Below, in pieces: positions 42,985 to 51,430 of a stretch of DNA of 64,000 nt. The position numbers and the translations under genes were made by a program. Positions within the stretch are counted from its first letter, which is position 1, and each line of letters starts with the position of its first letter. The notes under the pieces were generated by a model. The model worked only from the letters and a program-made list of their open reading frames with translations. It was not told the origin of the DNA and made no database searches. The stretch is from Sanguibacter hominis ATCC BAA-789 (GTDB lineage Bacteria > Actinomycetota > Actinomycetes > Actinomycetales > Cellulomonadaceae): the NCBI RefSeq assembly GCF_012396185.1, contig NZ_JAAXOW010000001.1, positions 248,001-312,000 on the forward strand, in the 5' to 3' direction.

Positions 42985-45264
42985 GTGCACTACGGTCATC
43001 GCCTCGAGCTGGGCACCTTCATCACTCCGGGCGCCGCCCAGCCGAACGCGACGGTCGCGCTCGCGCAGCTGAGCGAGGAGCTCGGGTACGAGGTCGTGAC
43101 GTTCCAGGACCACCCGTACCAGCCAGCGTTCCTCGACACGTGGACGCTCATGAGCTGGGTCGCAGCGCAGACGACGCGGATCCGGGTGGCGGCGAACGTG
43201 CACAACCTGCCGCTGCGCCCGCCCGCCGTGCTCGCGCGGTCGGTCGCGAGCCTCGACCTGCTCTCGGGTGGCCGCGTGGACCTGGGGCTGGGTGCGGGGG
43301 TGTTCTGGGACGCGATCGAGGCGATGGGCGGGCGGCGGCTGACGCCCGGCGAGGGGGTCACGGCCCTCGAGGAGGCGATCGACATCATCCGCGGCGTGTG
43401 GGCGGTCCACGAGCGGTCGCCTCTGCGCGTGGACGGAAGGTTCCACCGCGTCGACGGCGCGAAGCGCGGGCCTGCTCCTGCCCACGACGTGCCGATCTGG
43501 CTCGGCGCGCTCAAGCCGCGCATGCTGCGGCTCGTGGGCCGCAAGGCGGACGGCTGGTTGCCCTCGCTCTCCTACCTGGCCCAGGACGACGGCGGCAACG
43601 GCACGCAGGCGTTCGCGCGCGGCAACGCGGCGATCGACGACGCCGCGGAAGCGGCGGGCCGTGACCCGCGCGAGGTGCGGCGCCTGCTGAACATCGGTGG
43701 GCGGTTCACGCCCGTGCGGCGAGGCTTCCTCGACGGCCCCGCCGGGTCGTGGGTCGAGGACCTGCTCCCGCTCGTCGTCGAGCAGGGTGCGGGGACGTTC
43801 ATCGTGTCGAGCGACGACCCGAACGTGCTGCGGGAGTTCGCGCTGGACGTCGCGCCCGCGCTGCGCGAGGCGGTGGACCGGGAGGTCCCGGGTGGGTCGG
43901 CGGGCGTGCGGGTGCGGCCGCGGGCGTCGCTCGCGCTGCGCCGCGAGGGCGTCGCGTACGACGACGTGCCTGAGTCCCTGCGCGAGCTCGCGGTCGAGCC
44001 CGGCGACCGGGAGTTCCACCGCCTTCGCGGCGGATACATGCGCGGGGGCAACCCGGGGCTCGTGCTGCGGCCGCGCAGCACGGCCGAGGTGGTCGAGGCG
44101 CTCGCGTTCGCACGCCGGCACCCGGACCTGGACCTGGGCGTGCGCTCGGGCGGGCACGGCATCTCGGGCCGGTCGACGAACGACGGCGGCCTGGTGCTGG
44201 ACCTGTCGCGCATGAACGCCGTCGAGGTGCTCGACGAGGCGGCGCGGCTCGTGCGGGTCGAGCCGGGTGCGCGATGGATGGACGTGGCGCGGGTGATCGC
44301 GCCGTTCGGGTGGGCGGTGACGTCGGGCGACTTCGGCGGTGTGGGCGTGGGCGGGCTCGCGACGGCGGGCGGCGTAGGCTTCTTGAGCCGTTCGCAAGGG
44401 CTGACGATCGACCGCGTGCGGGCGGTGGAGATGGTGCTCGCGGACGGTTCGGTGGTGCGTGCGAGCGCTGACGAGAACGCGGAGCTGTTCTGGGGTGTGC
44501 GCGGCGCGGGCGGCAACCTGGGCGTGGTGACATCGTTCGAGATCGAGGCCGGCGAGGTGGGTGAGGTTGGCTGGGGTGTGCTGACGCAGGACTTCTCGGA
44601 CCCCGTGGACTACCTGGTGCGGTGGGGTGCGGTGGTCGAGGCGGCGCCGCGCGACCTGACGAGCTTCCTGCTGACGGGGGCGCCGCGGGCGGGGCAGCCG
44701 CCGGTGGTCCAGACGATGTCGATGGTCGTCTCGGACGACGCGGAGACGATCGTGGAGCGGCTGCAGCCGATCGCGGCGATCTCGCCTCTGTATGGGCAGG
44801 ACGTGCGGTTGACGACGTACGAGTCGGTGATCGCGAACGCGCCCGAGGAGGGGCACGTGTCTGACGGCGAACCGCACTCGCGCTCGGGGCTGTTGGAGCG
44901 CGTGACGCCGGGGTTTGCGCGGGCGACTGCGGAGGCGTTGGCGTCGGGCGAGATCTACTTCTTCCAGATCCGTGCGCTGGGCGGTGCGACGACGGACGTG
45001 CCGGCGGAGGCGACGGCGTTCGCGCACCGGGGTGCGCAGTTCGCGGTCTCGGCGATGGGCCGGTCCGAGGAGTCGTTGGAGCGGGTGTGGGCACCGCTGC
45101 GCGAGCACATGGTGGGCTTGTATGCGAGCTTCGAGACGAGCCGCTCCCCCGAGCGGGTCGCGGAGGCGTTCCCGCCCGCGACTCTCGAGCGGCTGCGCGC
45201 TCTCAAGGCCGAGGTGGACCCGGACAACGTGTTCCGCCACAACGTCGACGTGACGACGCGGTAG
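42985..45264 (+). CDS. Luciferase-like monooxygenase fused to FAD-linked oxidase
   Basis: A 759-aa two-domain flavoprotein. Residues 1-~300 are an LLM-class (bacterial luciferase-like, F420- or FMN-dependent) domain: LELGTFITPGAAQPN, TTRIRVAANVHNLPLRPPAVL, GGRVDLGLGAGVFWD. From ~340 an FAD-linked oxidase of the berberine-bridge type follows: VLRPRSTAEVVEAL, RSGGHGISGRSTNDGG (His for covalent FAD), GGLATAGGVGFL. The cysteine used by some family members for a second covalent bond is absent. The C-terminal DPDNVFRHNVDV is family-typical. GTG 42985 has AGGAG 8 nt upstream. Substrate unknown. Confidence 0.88.
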   Translation: MHYGHRLELGTFITPGAAQPNATVALAQLSEELGYEVVTFQDHPYQPAFLDTWTLMSWVAAQTTRIRVAANVHNLPLRPPAVLARSVASLDLLSGGRVDLGLGAGVFWDAIEAMGGRRLTPGEGVTALEEAIDIIRGVWAVHERSPLRVDGRFHRVDGAKRGPAPAHDVPIWLGALKPRMLRLVGRKADGWLPSLSYLAQDDGGNGTQAFARGNAAIDDAAEAAGRDPREVRRLLNIGGRFTPVRRGFLDGPAGSWVEDLLPLVVEQGAGTFIVSSDDPNVLREFALDVAPALREAVDREVPGGSAGVRVRPRASLALRREGVAYDDVPESLRELAVEPGDREFHRLRGGYMRGGNPGLVLRPRSTAEVVEALAFARRHPDLDLGVRSGGHGISGRSTNDGGLVLDLSRMNAVEVLDEAARLVRVEPGARWMDVARVIAPFGWAVTSGDFGGVGVGGLATAGGVGFLSRSQGLTIDRVRAVEMVLADGSVVRASADENAELFWGVRGAGGNLGVVTSFEIEAGEVGEVGWGVLTQDFSDPVDYLVRWGAVVEAAPRDLTSFLLTGAPRAGQPPVVQTMSMVVSDDAETIVERLQPIAAISPLYGQDVRLTTYESVIANAPEEGHVSDGEPHSRSGLLERVTPGFARATAEALASGEIYFFQIRALGGATTDVPAEATAFAHRGAQFAVSAMGRSEESLERVWAPLREHMVGLYASFETSRSPERVAEAFPPATLERLRALKAEVDPDNVFRHNVDVTTR

Positions 45265-45301
45265 CGCCCCGCGTCCGCCCACCCTCGTCGAGCCGGAGAG
45301 C

Positions 45302-45338
45302 GAGCACCCACGCACACGTTGCGTGTGCAGGCGTGCTC
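45302..45338. terminator. Bidirectional terminator, LLM-oxidase and Tad operon
   Basis: A two-step hairpin: outer GAGCAC/GTGCTC and inner GCACACG/CGTGTGC, in the 91-bp gap between convergent genes. Confidence 0.65.
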
Positions 45339-45355
45339 ACTGTGCGGGCGGGACG

Positions 45356-45856
45356 TCAGCTGCCGCGGGCCGCGCCCTCGACGACGATGCGGACGCCGCC
45401 GTCGTCGTCCAGCACGTCCATGAGCCAGCCGACGAGTGCTGGCCGTGCCACGCCCGCGAGCTCGACGACGGCGGTCTGCCCGTCGGGCGATGTCCCAGAG
45501 ACGAGCCGCACGTCACGCAGCGGCACGACGTCGGCGGAGGCGTCGAGGTACTCCTGCGCGGCCGACGCCACTGATGCGTCGGTCAGCACGATGACAGGAT
45601 CCACGGTCGCGTCGCCGACCTGGTCGAGGTTCGCGTGGAACAGCGTCTCGTCGAAGGTTCCGGCGGCATACGCGGCAGCTGCGTCGGCCACGGACAGAAG
45701 GCGCTTGCGCTCCAGCTGGACACTCGTCACAGCGGCCACCGTCGCGATGAGTGCGAGCGCCACCGCAACGAACCCGATCGCGAGGACCAGCACCTGACCG
45801 CTGTCATCGTCGCGCAGACGTCGCGCAAGTCGCCTCGCCCTTACCGCGGGCGTCAC
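45356..45856 (-). CDS. TadE/TadG-like pilus-assembly protein (last Tad gene)
   Basis: A 166-aa protein with one N-terminal helix after a charged segment (RRLRDDDSGQVLVLAIGFVAVALALIATVAAV), the DSGQ-x-hydrophobic form of actinobacterial Tad minor pilins and helicase-secretion neighbours (Rv3654c-like). The remaining ~115 residues would be extracytoplasmic. Its GTG overlaps the previous stop (GTGA). It is the last gene of the Tad operon and is followed by a terminator. Confidence 0.75.
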   Translation of the reverse strand: MTPAVRARRLARRLRDDDSGQVLVLAIGFVAVALALIATVAAVTSVQLERKRLLSVADAAAAYAAGTFDETLFHANLDQVGDATVDPVIVLTDASVASAAQEYLDASADVVPLRDVRLVSGTSPDGQTAVVELAGVARPALVGWLMDVLDDDGGVRIVVEGAARGS

Positions 45857-46317
45857 GGCGCGGCTCGCAGGCGGTCGACGACGCCCCGCTGGGACGCCTC
45901 GACGGGCACGGACATGCTGTCGAGCCCGATGCTCGCGACACCGGGAAGCGGCACCCGGACGTGCACGCGCACCGATATGTCCTGCCCCGGGGTGACGCAC
46001 GGCTCGGTGCAGTCGACCTCGACGGCCGCGCGGTCGGCAGAGAGCCCGTGGTCCTCCAGCGCGACCTTGACGGCCGCTGCGGCACGAGCGGCAGCGTCAG
46101 CATCGTCGTCCGCGATCGTGTAGGCCCGCAGGACGTCCCGGGCGGCCCCCTCGGTCGCGAACGCCGCCGCCTGCACCTGGCTGAGGAACACGACGAGGTA
46201 GACGAGCGGGATGATGAAGACGACGGCCACGAGGAGGAACTCGACCTGGGCGTTGCCAGCGTCGGCGCCCAGGCGCACCCGTCGAGCGAGACGGGCTCTG
46301 CGCGGCCGGCTCTTCAC
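45853..46317 (-). CDS. TadE-like minor pilin
   Basis: A 154-aa protein. A basic start (MKSRPRRARLARRVRLG) leads to DAGNAQVEFLLVAVVFIIPLVYLVVFL, the TadE Glu-x-hydrophobic helix. Two cysteines (VDCTEPCVTPG) could form a disulfide outside the cell. GTG starts at both ends overlap the neighbouring stops. It likely caps or supports the Flp pilus. Confidence 0.82.
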   Translation of the reverse strand: MKSRPRRARLARRVRLGADAGNAQVEFLLVAVVFIIPLVYLVVFLSQVQAAAFATEGAARDVLRAYTIADDDADAAARAAAAVKVALEDHGLSADRAAVEVDCTEPCVTPGQDISVRVHVRVPLPGVASIGLDSMSVPVEASQRGVVDRLRAAP

Positions 46318-46712
46318 TGCTGCTCCATGATCGCGTGGCCGCGCACCGTGATCGTCCCTGCGGACCCGATCAGCCCGATCACCGGGGCGGGGGCCGTCAC
46401 CGTCACCTCAGCGAGCAGCACGTCGTCATGGGTGACCGTCCCTGCGACGACGTCCTGCGCATACCTCTCTGACAAGGAACTCGTCAGGAGGTGGACCGTG
46501 CGGTCGACGCCGTCCCGCGGGGTGCTGTCCGCGCGTGCAGCGAGGCGTGCGCCCTCCGCAGCGGCGTCGACGAGGGTCGTCCGCACGTGCAGCACGAGCG
46601 CGAGCTGGAGCGCCGCGACGAACAGCACGACGACGAGCCCGCCGACGAGGACGAACCCGACGGGGGCAGAGCCTGCGTCCGCGGCACCGAGCCGCGCACC
46701 GAGACGGGTCAG
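46314..46712 (-). CDS. TadE-like pilus-assembly protein, start uncertain
   Basis: About 132 aa: LTRLGARLGAADAGSAPVGFVLVGGLVVVLFVAALQLALVLHVRTTLVDAAAEGARLAA, then an outer domain ending HAIMEQQ. The TadE-type helix is clear. No ATG, GTG or TTG lies at a sensible place: the nearest candidates are CTG 46712, overlapping the Flp-gene stop as CTGA, and GTG 46778, which would overlap that gene by 70 bp. I favour the CTG because every other junction in this operon is a 1-4 nt overlap. Confidence 0.7.
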   Translation of the reverse strand: MTRLGARLGAADAGSAPVGFVLVGGLVVVLFVAALQLALVLHVRTTLVDAAAEGARLAARADSTPRDGVDRTVHLLTSSLSERYAQDVVAGTVTHDDVLLAEVTVTAPAPVIGLIGSAGTITVRGHAIMEQQ

Positions 46713-46930
46713 GGTGCCTTGACGCTCTTGACCGCGTCCGTGAACAGCTGGGAGAGCAGCCCGCCCGCCGTGGTCCACAGGATGATGACGAGGCCTGCGC
46801 TCATCATCGTGACGAGCACCCAGCCAGGGACGTCTCCCCTGTCGCGCGGGCCCGACATCATGACGCGCGCAGCGAGGCGCGCCTTCCATGACACGTCCGG
46901 CGCTCGCCACGTCGTGGTCCCCTGGTTCAT
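46709..46930 (-). CDS. Flp-type pilin-like small protein
   Basis: A 73-aa protein: a short charged N-terminus (DRGDVPG) before one helix, WVLVTMMSAGLVIILWTTAGGLLSQLFTDAV. Size, position after tadC and the acidic residue just before the helix fit a Flp major pilin or a DUF4244-like pilin. The processing site Gly is probably in DVPG, but no prepilin peptidase gene is in the window. The 78 bp between it and tadC hold a weak inverted repeat and a clear GGAAGGA ribosome-binding site. Confidence 0.78.
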   Translation of the reverse strand: MNQGTTTWRAPDVSWKARLAARVMMSGPRDRGDVPGWVLVTMMSAGLVIILWTTAGGLLSQLFTDAVKSVKAP

Positions 46931-47008
46931 CGTGATCCTTCCTGATGGTCTTTCCGGCGCCCACGGCGGGCGCCGGTCGTGCAGGTGCTGGCAGAGCCTC
47001 GTCCTGTG

Positions 47009-47944
47009 TCACAGCCCGATCCTCAGGACGAAGAGCGACGGGAACACGGCGAAGACGACGGTGATCGGCAGGACGAGGAACACGACCGGGACGAGCATGA
47101 GCACCTCCTTGCGGCCACCCACCTCCATGAGCGTCCGCTTCCCCTGCTCGCGCACGTCCTGGGCCTGAGCCCGGAGCACCTCCGCGACGGGCGTCCCACG
47201 CTCGACAGCGACGGCGACGCCCTCCGCGAACCTGCTGAGCGGCGCGAGCCCTGTCCTGTCCGCGAGGCCTTCGAGCGCGCCGCTGAGCGACGCTCCTGCG
47301 TGGACGTCCGCGAGCGTCATCCGCAGCTCGCGCGCCAGCTCGCCGCTCGCGGTCCGGGCGACGCGCTGGAGGGCCGCGACCGGAGCCTCCCCTGCGGCCA
47401 CCGCGAGCGCGAGAAGCTCGGCGATCGTCGGGAACTCGAGGAGCATGACCTCGTCTCGGGCGCGGATCGTCCGGGCGAGCGCCCGGTCGCGGAGCATGGC
47501 CCCGCTGGCGCCCGCGATGAACACGAGGACTGCCCCCAGCAGCACTGGGAGGTTCCGGGTCGCGGAGAGGACGAGCGCGAGGAAGAGCCCGGCAGCGAGA
47601 CCGATCGTGCCCCAGAGAAGCTGTTGCGCCCGGTACTGCTCGACCGTCCAGCGCGAGCCGGCGCGCTGCAGCCGGCGCCTGAGCTGGACCGTCGGTGTGC
47701 CGAGCCTGGCGACGAGCCCACCGAGGGTCGCGACCCAGGGTGCGACCAGCATCTCGAGCGTGGGGAACGGCGTGATGGCGCGGCACTCCTCGAGGAGCGC
47801 CGACCCGGTGTCTCGACGACCGACATACGGCGCGACGCGCGCGGCGAAGGTGATCCGACGCGCGCGCAGGCGCCACGCGATAGTCAGCAGCCCGACGCCG
47901 CCCACGAGCCCGATCGCCGCGCCCTTCACCACCTCCGGGCTCAT
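47009..47944 (-). CDS. Tad secretion inner-membrane protein TadC
   Basis: A 311-aa type II secretion F-domain protein. Helices are near residues 7-25, 110-150 and 275-300; the cytoplasmic F domain is LEFPTIAELLALAVAAGEAPVAALQRVA. The C-terminal GRKEVLMLVPVVFLVLPITVVFAVFPS is a TadC hallmark. It overlaps tadB by 4 nt. Together they form the platform for pilus extension driven by TadA. Confidence 0.88.
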   Translation of the reverse strand: MSPEVVKGAAIGLVGGVGLLTIAWRLRARRITFAARVAPYVGRRDTGSALLEECRAITPFPTLEMLVAPWVATLGGLVARLGTPTVQLRRRLQRAGSRWTVEQYRAQQLLWGTIGLAAGLFLALVLSATRNLPVLLGAVLVFIAGASGAMLRDRALARTIRARDEVMLLEFPTIAELLALAVAAGEAPVAALQRVARTASGELARELRMTLADVHAGASLSGALEGLADRTGLAPLSRFAEGVAVAVERGTPVAEVLRAQAQDVREQGKRTLMEVGGRKEVLMLVPVVFLVLPITVVFAVFPSLFVLRIGL

Positions 47945-48795
47945 CGCAGCACCCGCACGTCGTCAGGAAGCCGCCCGATGCGCAGCATGGCCCAGTAGGC
48001 GAACGTCGAGACCGCGCCGCCTCCGGCGAGCACGAGCGCACCCTCGATCGAGCTGTAGGCCGACGCAGTCTCAGGACGCGTGCTCAGGAGGGCGAGGATG
48101 ACCCAGGGTCCCGCGACGGCGAGCCTCGCTCCGGCGACCGTCCAGCTCTGCCGGGCCTCGAGCTCGCCGCGCGTCCTGAGGTCTTCGCGCAAGAACGCGG
48201 AGAGCGTGCGGAGCAGACGACCGAGGTCCGTCCCGCCGACCTCGCGGCTGAGGCGGAGCGACTCGACGATACGGTCCGCGACAGGATCGGCCATCCGGGT
48301 CTTGAGATCGTCGAGGCAGTCGTTGAACCTGCCGGTCGCGCGGTAGTCGCGCGCAAACGCGGCGAACGGCTCGCGCAGCTCTTCGGGGCCGCGTACCGCG
48401 AGCTGGCTGAGCGCCTCGGGCAGCGAGAGCCCGGCGCGCACTCCGGAGGCGAGGTGGTCGACGACCTCGGGCCAGACCTCGCGGAGCGCCTCGCGGTGCT
48501 TGCGCGCGCGGTGCCTCACGATCGCGACCGGTGCCCCGGCTGCGATGACCGCGAAGCTCGCCGCGATCGGGAACGAGCGTGTCGCCGCGAACGCGACGAG
48601 CAGCACGGCCACCGCACTGCCGAGGCACATGCCGACGACGCTGCGTACCCGCACGCCCGGCAGGCCCGCCGCCCGCAGGGCGTCGTCCATCCGGGCCCCG
48701 CGCGTAGTCCCGCGCGGACGGTCCTGCTGCTCCCAGCAGGACAGCCAGAGGCACAGGACCCCGGCGCCCAGGAGGAGCCCGACGACGACTCCCAT
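47941..48795 (-). CDS. Tad secretion inner-membrane protein TadB
   Basis: A 284-aa T2SF-domain protein with an N-terminal helix pair, the central F domain EVVDHLASGVRAGLSLPEALSQLA and paired C-terminal helices. Its start shares one base with the tadA stop (TGATG). The tadA-tadB-tadC order is the classical core of actinobacterial Tad loci. Confidence 0.88.
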   Translation of the reverse strand: MGVVVGLLLGAGVLCLWLSCWEQQDRPRGTTRGARMDDALRAAGLPGVRVRSVVGMCLGSAVAVLLVAFAATRSFPIAASFAVIAAGAPVAIVRHRARKHREALREVWPEVVDHLASGVRAGLSLPEALSQLAVRGPEELREPFAAFARDYRATGRFNDCLDDLKTRMADPVADRIVESLRLSREVGGTDLGRLLRTLSAFLREDLRTRGELEARQSWTVAGARLAVAGPWVILALLSTRPETASAYSSIEGALVLAGGGAVSTFAYWAMLRIGRLPDDVRVLR

Positions 48796-50018
48796 CAGCT
48801 CGCGGCCCGCAGCTCGGCGGCGATGTCGATGCCCGCGCGTTCGAAGCGCTCGAGCCCTGGCGGGAAGCCGTCTCCGCGGACCAGCGCGCCGTCGACCGTG
48901 CGGAAGACGTCGGCAAGCTGCACGAACCCCGCCTCGGCGCGGCCGGGGACCGCCGCGATCTGCTCGACACGCCGTGTCCCGTCAGACCGGACGCCAAGGT
49001 GCACGACGAGGTCGATCGCGGACGCGACGGTCGGCACCACGAACGTCGCCGAGACGTTCTCCCCCGCGAGCAGCGGCAGCAGGCAGAGCTTGGCGACGGC
49101 GTCTCGCGCAGAGTTGGCGTGCAGGGTCGCCATCCCGGGGATGCCGGCATTGAGGGCGATAAGCAGGTCGAGGCTCTCGGCCTCACGAACCTCGCCGACG
49201 ACGATCCGGTCGGGACGCATGCGCAGCGCTTCCTTGACGAGTCGCCGCAGCGGGATCTCGCCCGTCCCCTCGAGGCTCGGCTGGCGGCACTGCATCGCGA
49301 CCGTGTCGCGGCACGCGAGCCTGAGCTCGAAGACCTCCTCGCACACGATGACCCGCTCCTTCGCGGGGATCGAGCCGCCCAGGGCGTTCACCATGGTGGT
49401 TTTGCCTGCCTGGGTGGATCCGGACACGAGGATGTTGAGCCCCGCCCGGACCGCCGCGTCGAGAAACCGCGCTGCGTGCACGGTGAGCGACCCGAGCGCC
49501 ACGAGGTCCTCGAGACCGCGAGCGGCGACGACGTACTTGCGGATGTTGACGGCCCACTGCCGCGTGATGTCAGGGATCACGACGTGCAGGCGCGACCCGT
49601 CGGGCAAGGTCGCGTCGACGAACGGAGAGGACAGGTCGAGGCGCCGTCCGCTGGACTTGAGCATCCGTTCGACGAGGTCGCGGAGCTGGGTCTCGGTGAG
49701 GATCGTCGTCGTCAGCTCGGGGACTCCGCGCCGCGCGACGAAAACCCTGTGCGGGCCGTTGACCCAGATCTCCTCGATCTCGGGGTCGTCGAGGTACGGC
49801 TGCAGCGGGCCCATCCCGGCGACTGCAGCGACGATCTCGCGCGTCGCGTCGTCAGCGTCGGCGAGAGTCGGGACGACGCCGCGTCCCGAGCGGCGGTCGT
49901 AGTCCTCGACCGCCTCGCGGACGAGGATCGCGAGGTCGCCCGAGTCGCGCTCGGGGTCGATCCCCCGGCGTCGGATGAGCTCGCGCACCTCGCGCTCGAG
50001 GATGGCCACACCGTCCAC
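48795..50018 (-). CDS. Tad/CpaF-type secretion ATPase TadA
   Basis: A 407-aa hexameric ATPase for Flp pilus assembly. An N-terminal helical domain is followed by Walker A GSTQAGKTT (200-208), an Asp box (VIVCEEVFELRL), MRPDRIVVGEVREAESLDLL and GMATLHANSARDAVAKL. GTG 50018 with GGGGGA upstream is the start. A regulatory TadZ/CpaE gene, usual upstream, is not found; the next gene upstream is an unrelated membrane protein. Confidence 0.9.
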   Translation of the reverse strand: MDGVAILEREVRELIRRRGIDPERDSGDLAILVREAVEDYDRRSGRGVVPTLADADDATREIVAAVAGMGPLQPYLDDPEIEEIWVNGPHRVFVARRGVPELTTTILTETQLRDLVERMLKSSGRRLDLSSPFVDATLPDGSRLHVVIPDITRQWAVNIRKYVVAARGLEDLVALGSLTVHAARFLDAAVRAGLNILVSGSTQAGKTTMVNALGGSIPAKERVIVCEEVFELRLACRDTVAMQCRQPSLEGTGEIPLRRLVKEALRMRPDRIVVGEVREAESLDLLIALNAGIPGMATLHANSARDAVAKLCLLPLLAGENVSATFVVPTVASAIDLVVHLGVRSDGTRRVEQIAAVPGRAEAGFVQLADVFRTVDGALVRGDGFPPGLERFERAGIDIAAELRAAS

Positions 50019-50051
50019 GTCGTCCCCCGTCCTGCCCCGCCCCCGCGGTGC

Positions 50052-50077
50052 TGGCGTGCCGCCCCCGCGGCACGCCA
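50052..50077 (-). promoter_or_regulatory. Hairpin in tadA leader
   Basis: A perfect 11-bp stem, TGGCGTGCCGC and complement, with loop CCCC, 34 nt before the tadA start. A possible -10 TATGGT (50083-50088) just upstream would place it at the 5' end of the mRNA. Confidence 0.45.
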
Positions 50078-50190
50078 AAGCAGACCATAGGGGGTTTTCG
50101 GGCGGAGCGCGCGGCGACTGTGGACAACTCACCCGGTGAACCCGACGCGCGTGAGCTGCCCGGCGAATCGGGAGCGCGGGCCGATCAGCC

Positions 50191-50760
50191 CTAGGACGCG
50201 ACCTCGAGCTGGGGCCGGCGACGGGCGCGGACGTGCACGGTCACGCCGGAAGCGATCACGAGGACCGCGGCACCGCCCACGGCGAGGTAGGTGCGCTCCC
50301 AGGCCCTCTTCGCCTCGGCCTGGTACCGGTTGTAATCGTCGCTCGACAGCTCCGGGTGCCCGACCGGATAGGCGATGTACACGGGGTCACCCGCTCGAAG
50401 GCCGCACCACGACGTCTGCCTCGGCTCGAGATCGACGCCCTCGTACCGCGTGCCGCCCGCATCGAACGCGTAGGTCACGGTGCAGGTGCCCACGTGCCTC
50501 CGGGGGATCGCTGCCTGCGAGAGCGCGATGCCCTCCTCCTCGGCGCCCTTCCGCGCCTCGGCGATCTCGTCCTCGTTGACGACCCGGCCGGGGCCGACCG
50601 ACACGACGGTGCCCGTCACCGACACCTCGGAGCCGTCCGTCACGCCGGACCAGGAGAGCCCGACCAGCAGCGCGCCGACGCTGTAGATCACGACGAAGGC
50701 CCCGATGAGGACGGCTCCGACGCCGTAGGCACTGAGGACGATGATCCTGGTCTTGTGCAC
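50191..50760 (-). CDS. Two-helix membrane protein of unknown function (DUF3592-like)
   Basis: A 189-aa protein. An N-terminal helix (IIVLSAYGVGAVLIGAFVVIYSVGALLVGL) is followed by an extracellular beta-rich part with VSVTGTVVSVGPGRVVN and GTRYEGVDLEP and a second helix near the C-terminus (YLAVGGAAVLVIASGVTV). The DUF3592 pattern is a guess from layout. Three cysteines (CTVTY, WCGL) lie in the outer domain. It shares no clear operon with its neighbours. Confidence 0.6.
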   Translation of the reverse strand: MHKTRIIVLSAYGVGAVLIGAFVVIYSVGALLVGLSWSGVTDGSEVSVTGTVVSVGPGRVVNEDEIAEARKGAEEEGIALSQAAIPRRHVGTCTVTYAFDAGGTRYEGVDLEPRQTSWCGLRAGDPVYIAYPVGHPELSSDDYNRYQAEAKRAWERTYLAVGGAAVLVIASGVTVHVRARRRPQLEVAS

Positions 50761-50853
50761 GGGAGCCCCCGCTTCCGTCCGTGGCGCGGCGTCGCCGCGC
50801 GAGCGTGGGTGCGCTAAGCCCGTGATGAGCGCGCGCCGAGCATAGCGACGTCG

Positions 50854-51381
50854 TCACTCACCAGGAAGACGGTCCTGCGGCGACCTGACCTGCGCGTTCG
50901 GCTGGCGGGACGGTCCCGGCAGCGGGCGGGTGACCCACGCGTCCGGCTTGGCGAGCATGTCGGTCGCAGCGGGCGGGAGGTCACCGGAGGCGACGTCGGC
51001 GAGCGTCACGTGCTCGAGGACCGTGCGCATCGCGACGCGCAGCGCGACCCACGTCTCGCGCAGGTGCGCGGCCGAGCCCTGGTAGTCGACGTCCTCCGGC
51101 TGCACCCCGGCGATGTTCGCGAGCGGGCCGTCGATCGCGCGGATCACGTCCGCGACCGAGATCGTCGCAGGGTCCCGCGCGAGGCGGTATCCGCCGTCGG
51201 CTCCCCGCCTCGACTCGACGAGACCGGCGCCCCGCAGGTCGCCGAGGATCGACAGCATGAACGGAGCTGCGATCTGCTGCGCCGTCGCGACGCTCTCCGC
51301 CTTGACGAACCCGCCGTCGTACGTGGTCGCGAGCTCCAGACAGCCCCGGACGGCGTAGTCGATCTTGGCGGTGATGCGCAT
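50854..51381 (-). CDS. Rrf2-family transcriptional regulator without Fe-S cysteines
   Basis: A 175-aa winged-helix regulator: MRITAKIDYAVRGCLELA, APFMLSILGDLRGAGLVESRRGADGGYRLAR and the helix ISVADVIRAIDGPLANI. Rrf2 proteins such as IscR and NsrR hold an Fe-S cluster through three cysteines near residues 90-110. Here that stretch (VQPEDVDYQGSAAHLRE) has none, so it senses something else. ATG 51381 has TACTGT 5 nt upstream. The C-terminal 30 residues are disordered. Confidence 0.9.
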   Translation of the reverse strand: MRITAKIDYAVRGCLELATTYDGGFVKAESVATAQQIAAPFMLSILGDLRGAGLVESRRGADGGYRLARDPATISVADVIRAIDGPLANIAGVQPEDVDYQGSAAHLRETWVALRVAMRTVLEHVTLADVASGDLPPAATDMLAKPDAWVTRPLPGPSRQPNAQVRSPQDRLPGE

Positions 51382-51386
51382 GGGCC

Positions 51387-51392
51387 ACAGTA
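51387..51392 (-). promoter_or_regulatory. -10 box of Rrf2 gene
   Basis: TACTGT, then GGCCC (5 nt) and the ATG at 51381; a short leader is possible. Confidence 0.45.
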
Positions 51393-51430
51393 TGCCCGGC
51401 CCGCGGTGGCCCGAGCGTGGGCGCCCAGCG

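Noticed and set aside
46314-48041. A 575-codon frame containing the TadE-like gene
   Set aside because: Its first two thirds are out of frame with tadC and the Flp-like gene. Only the last ~130 codons code.
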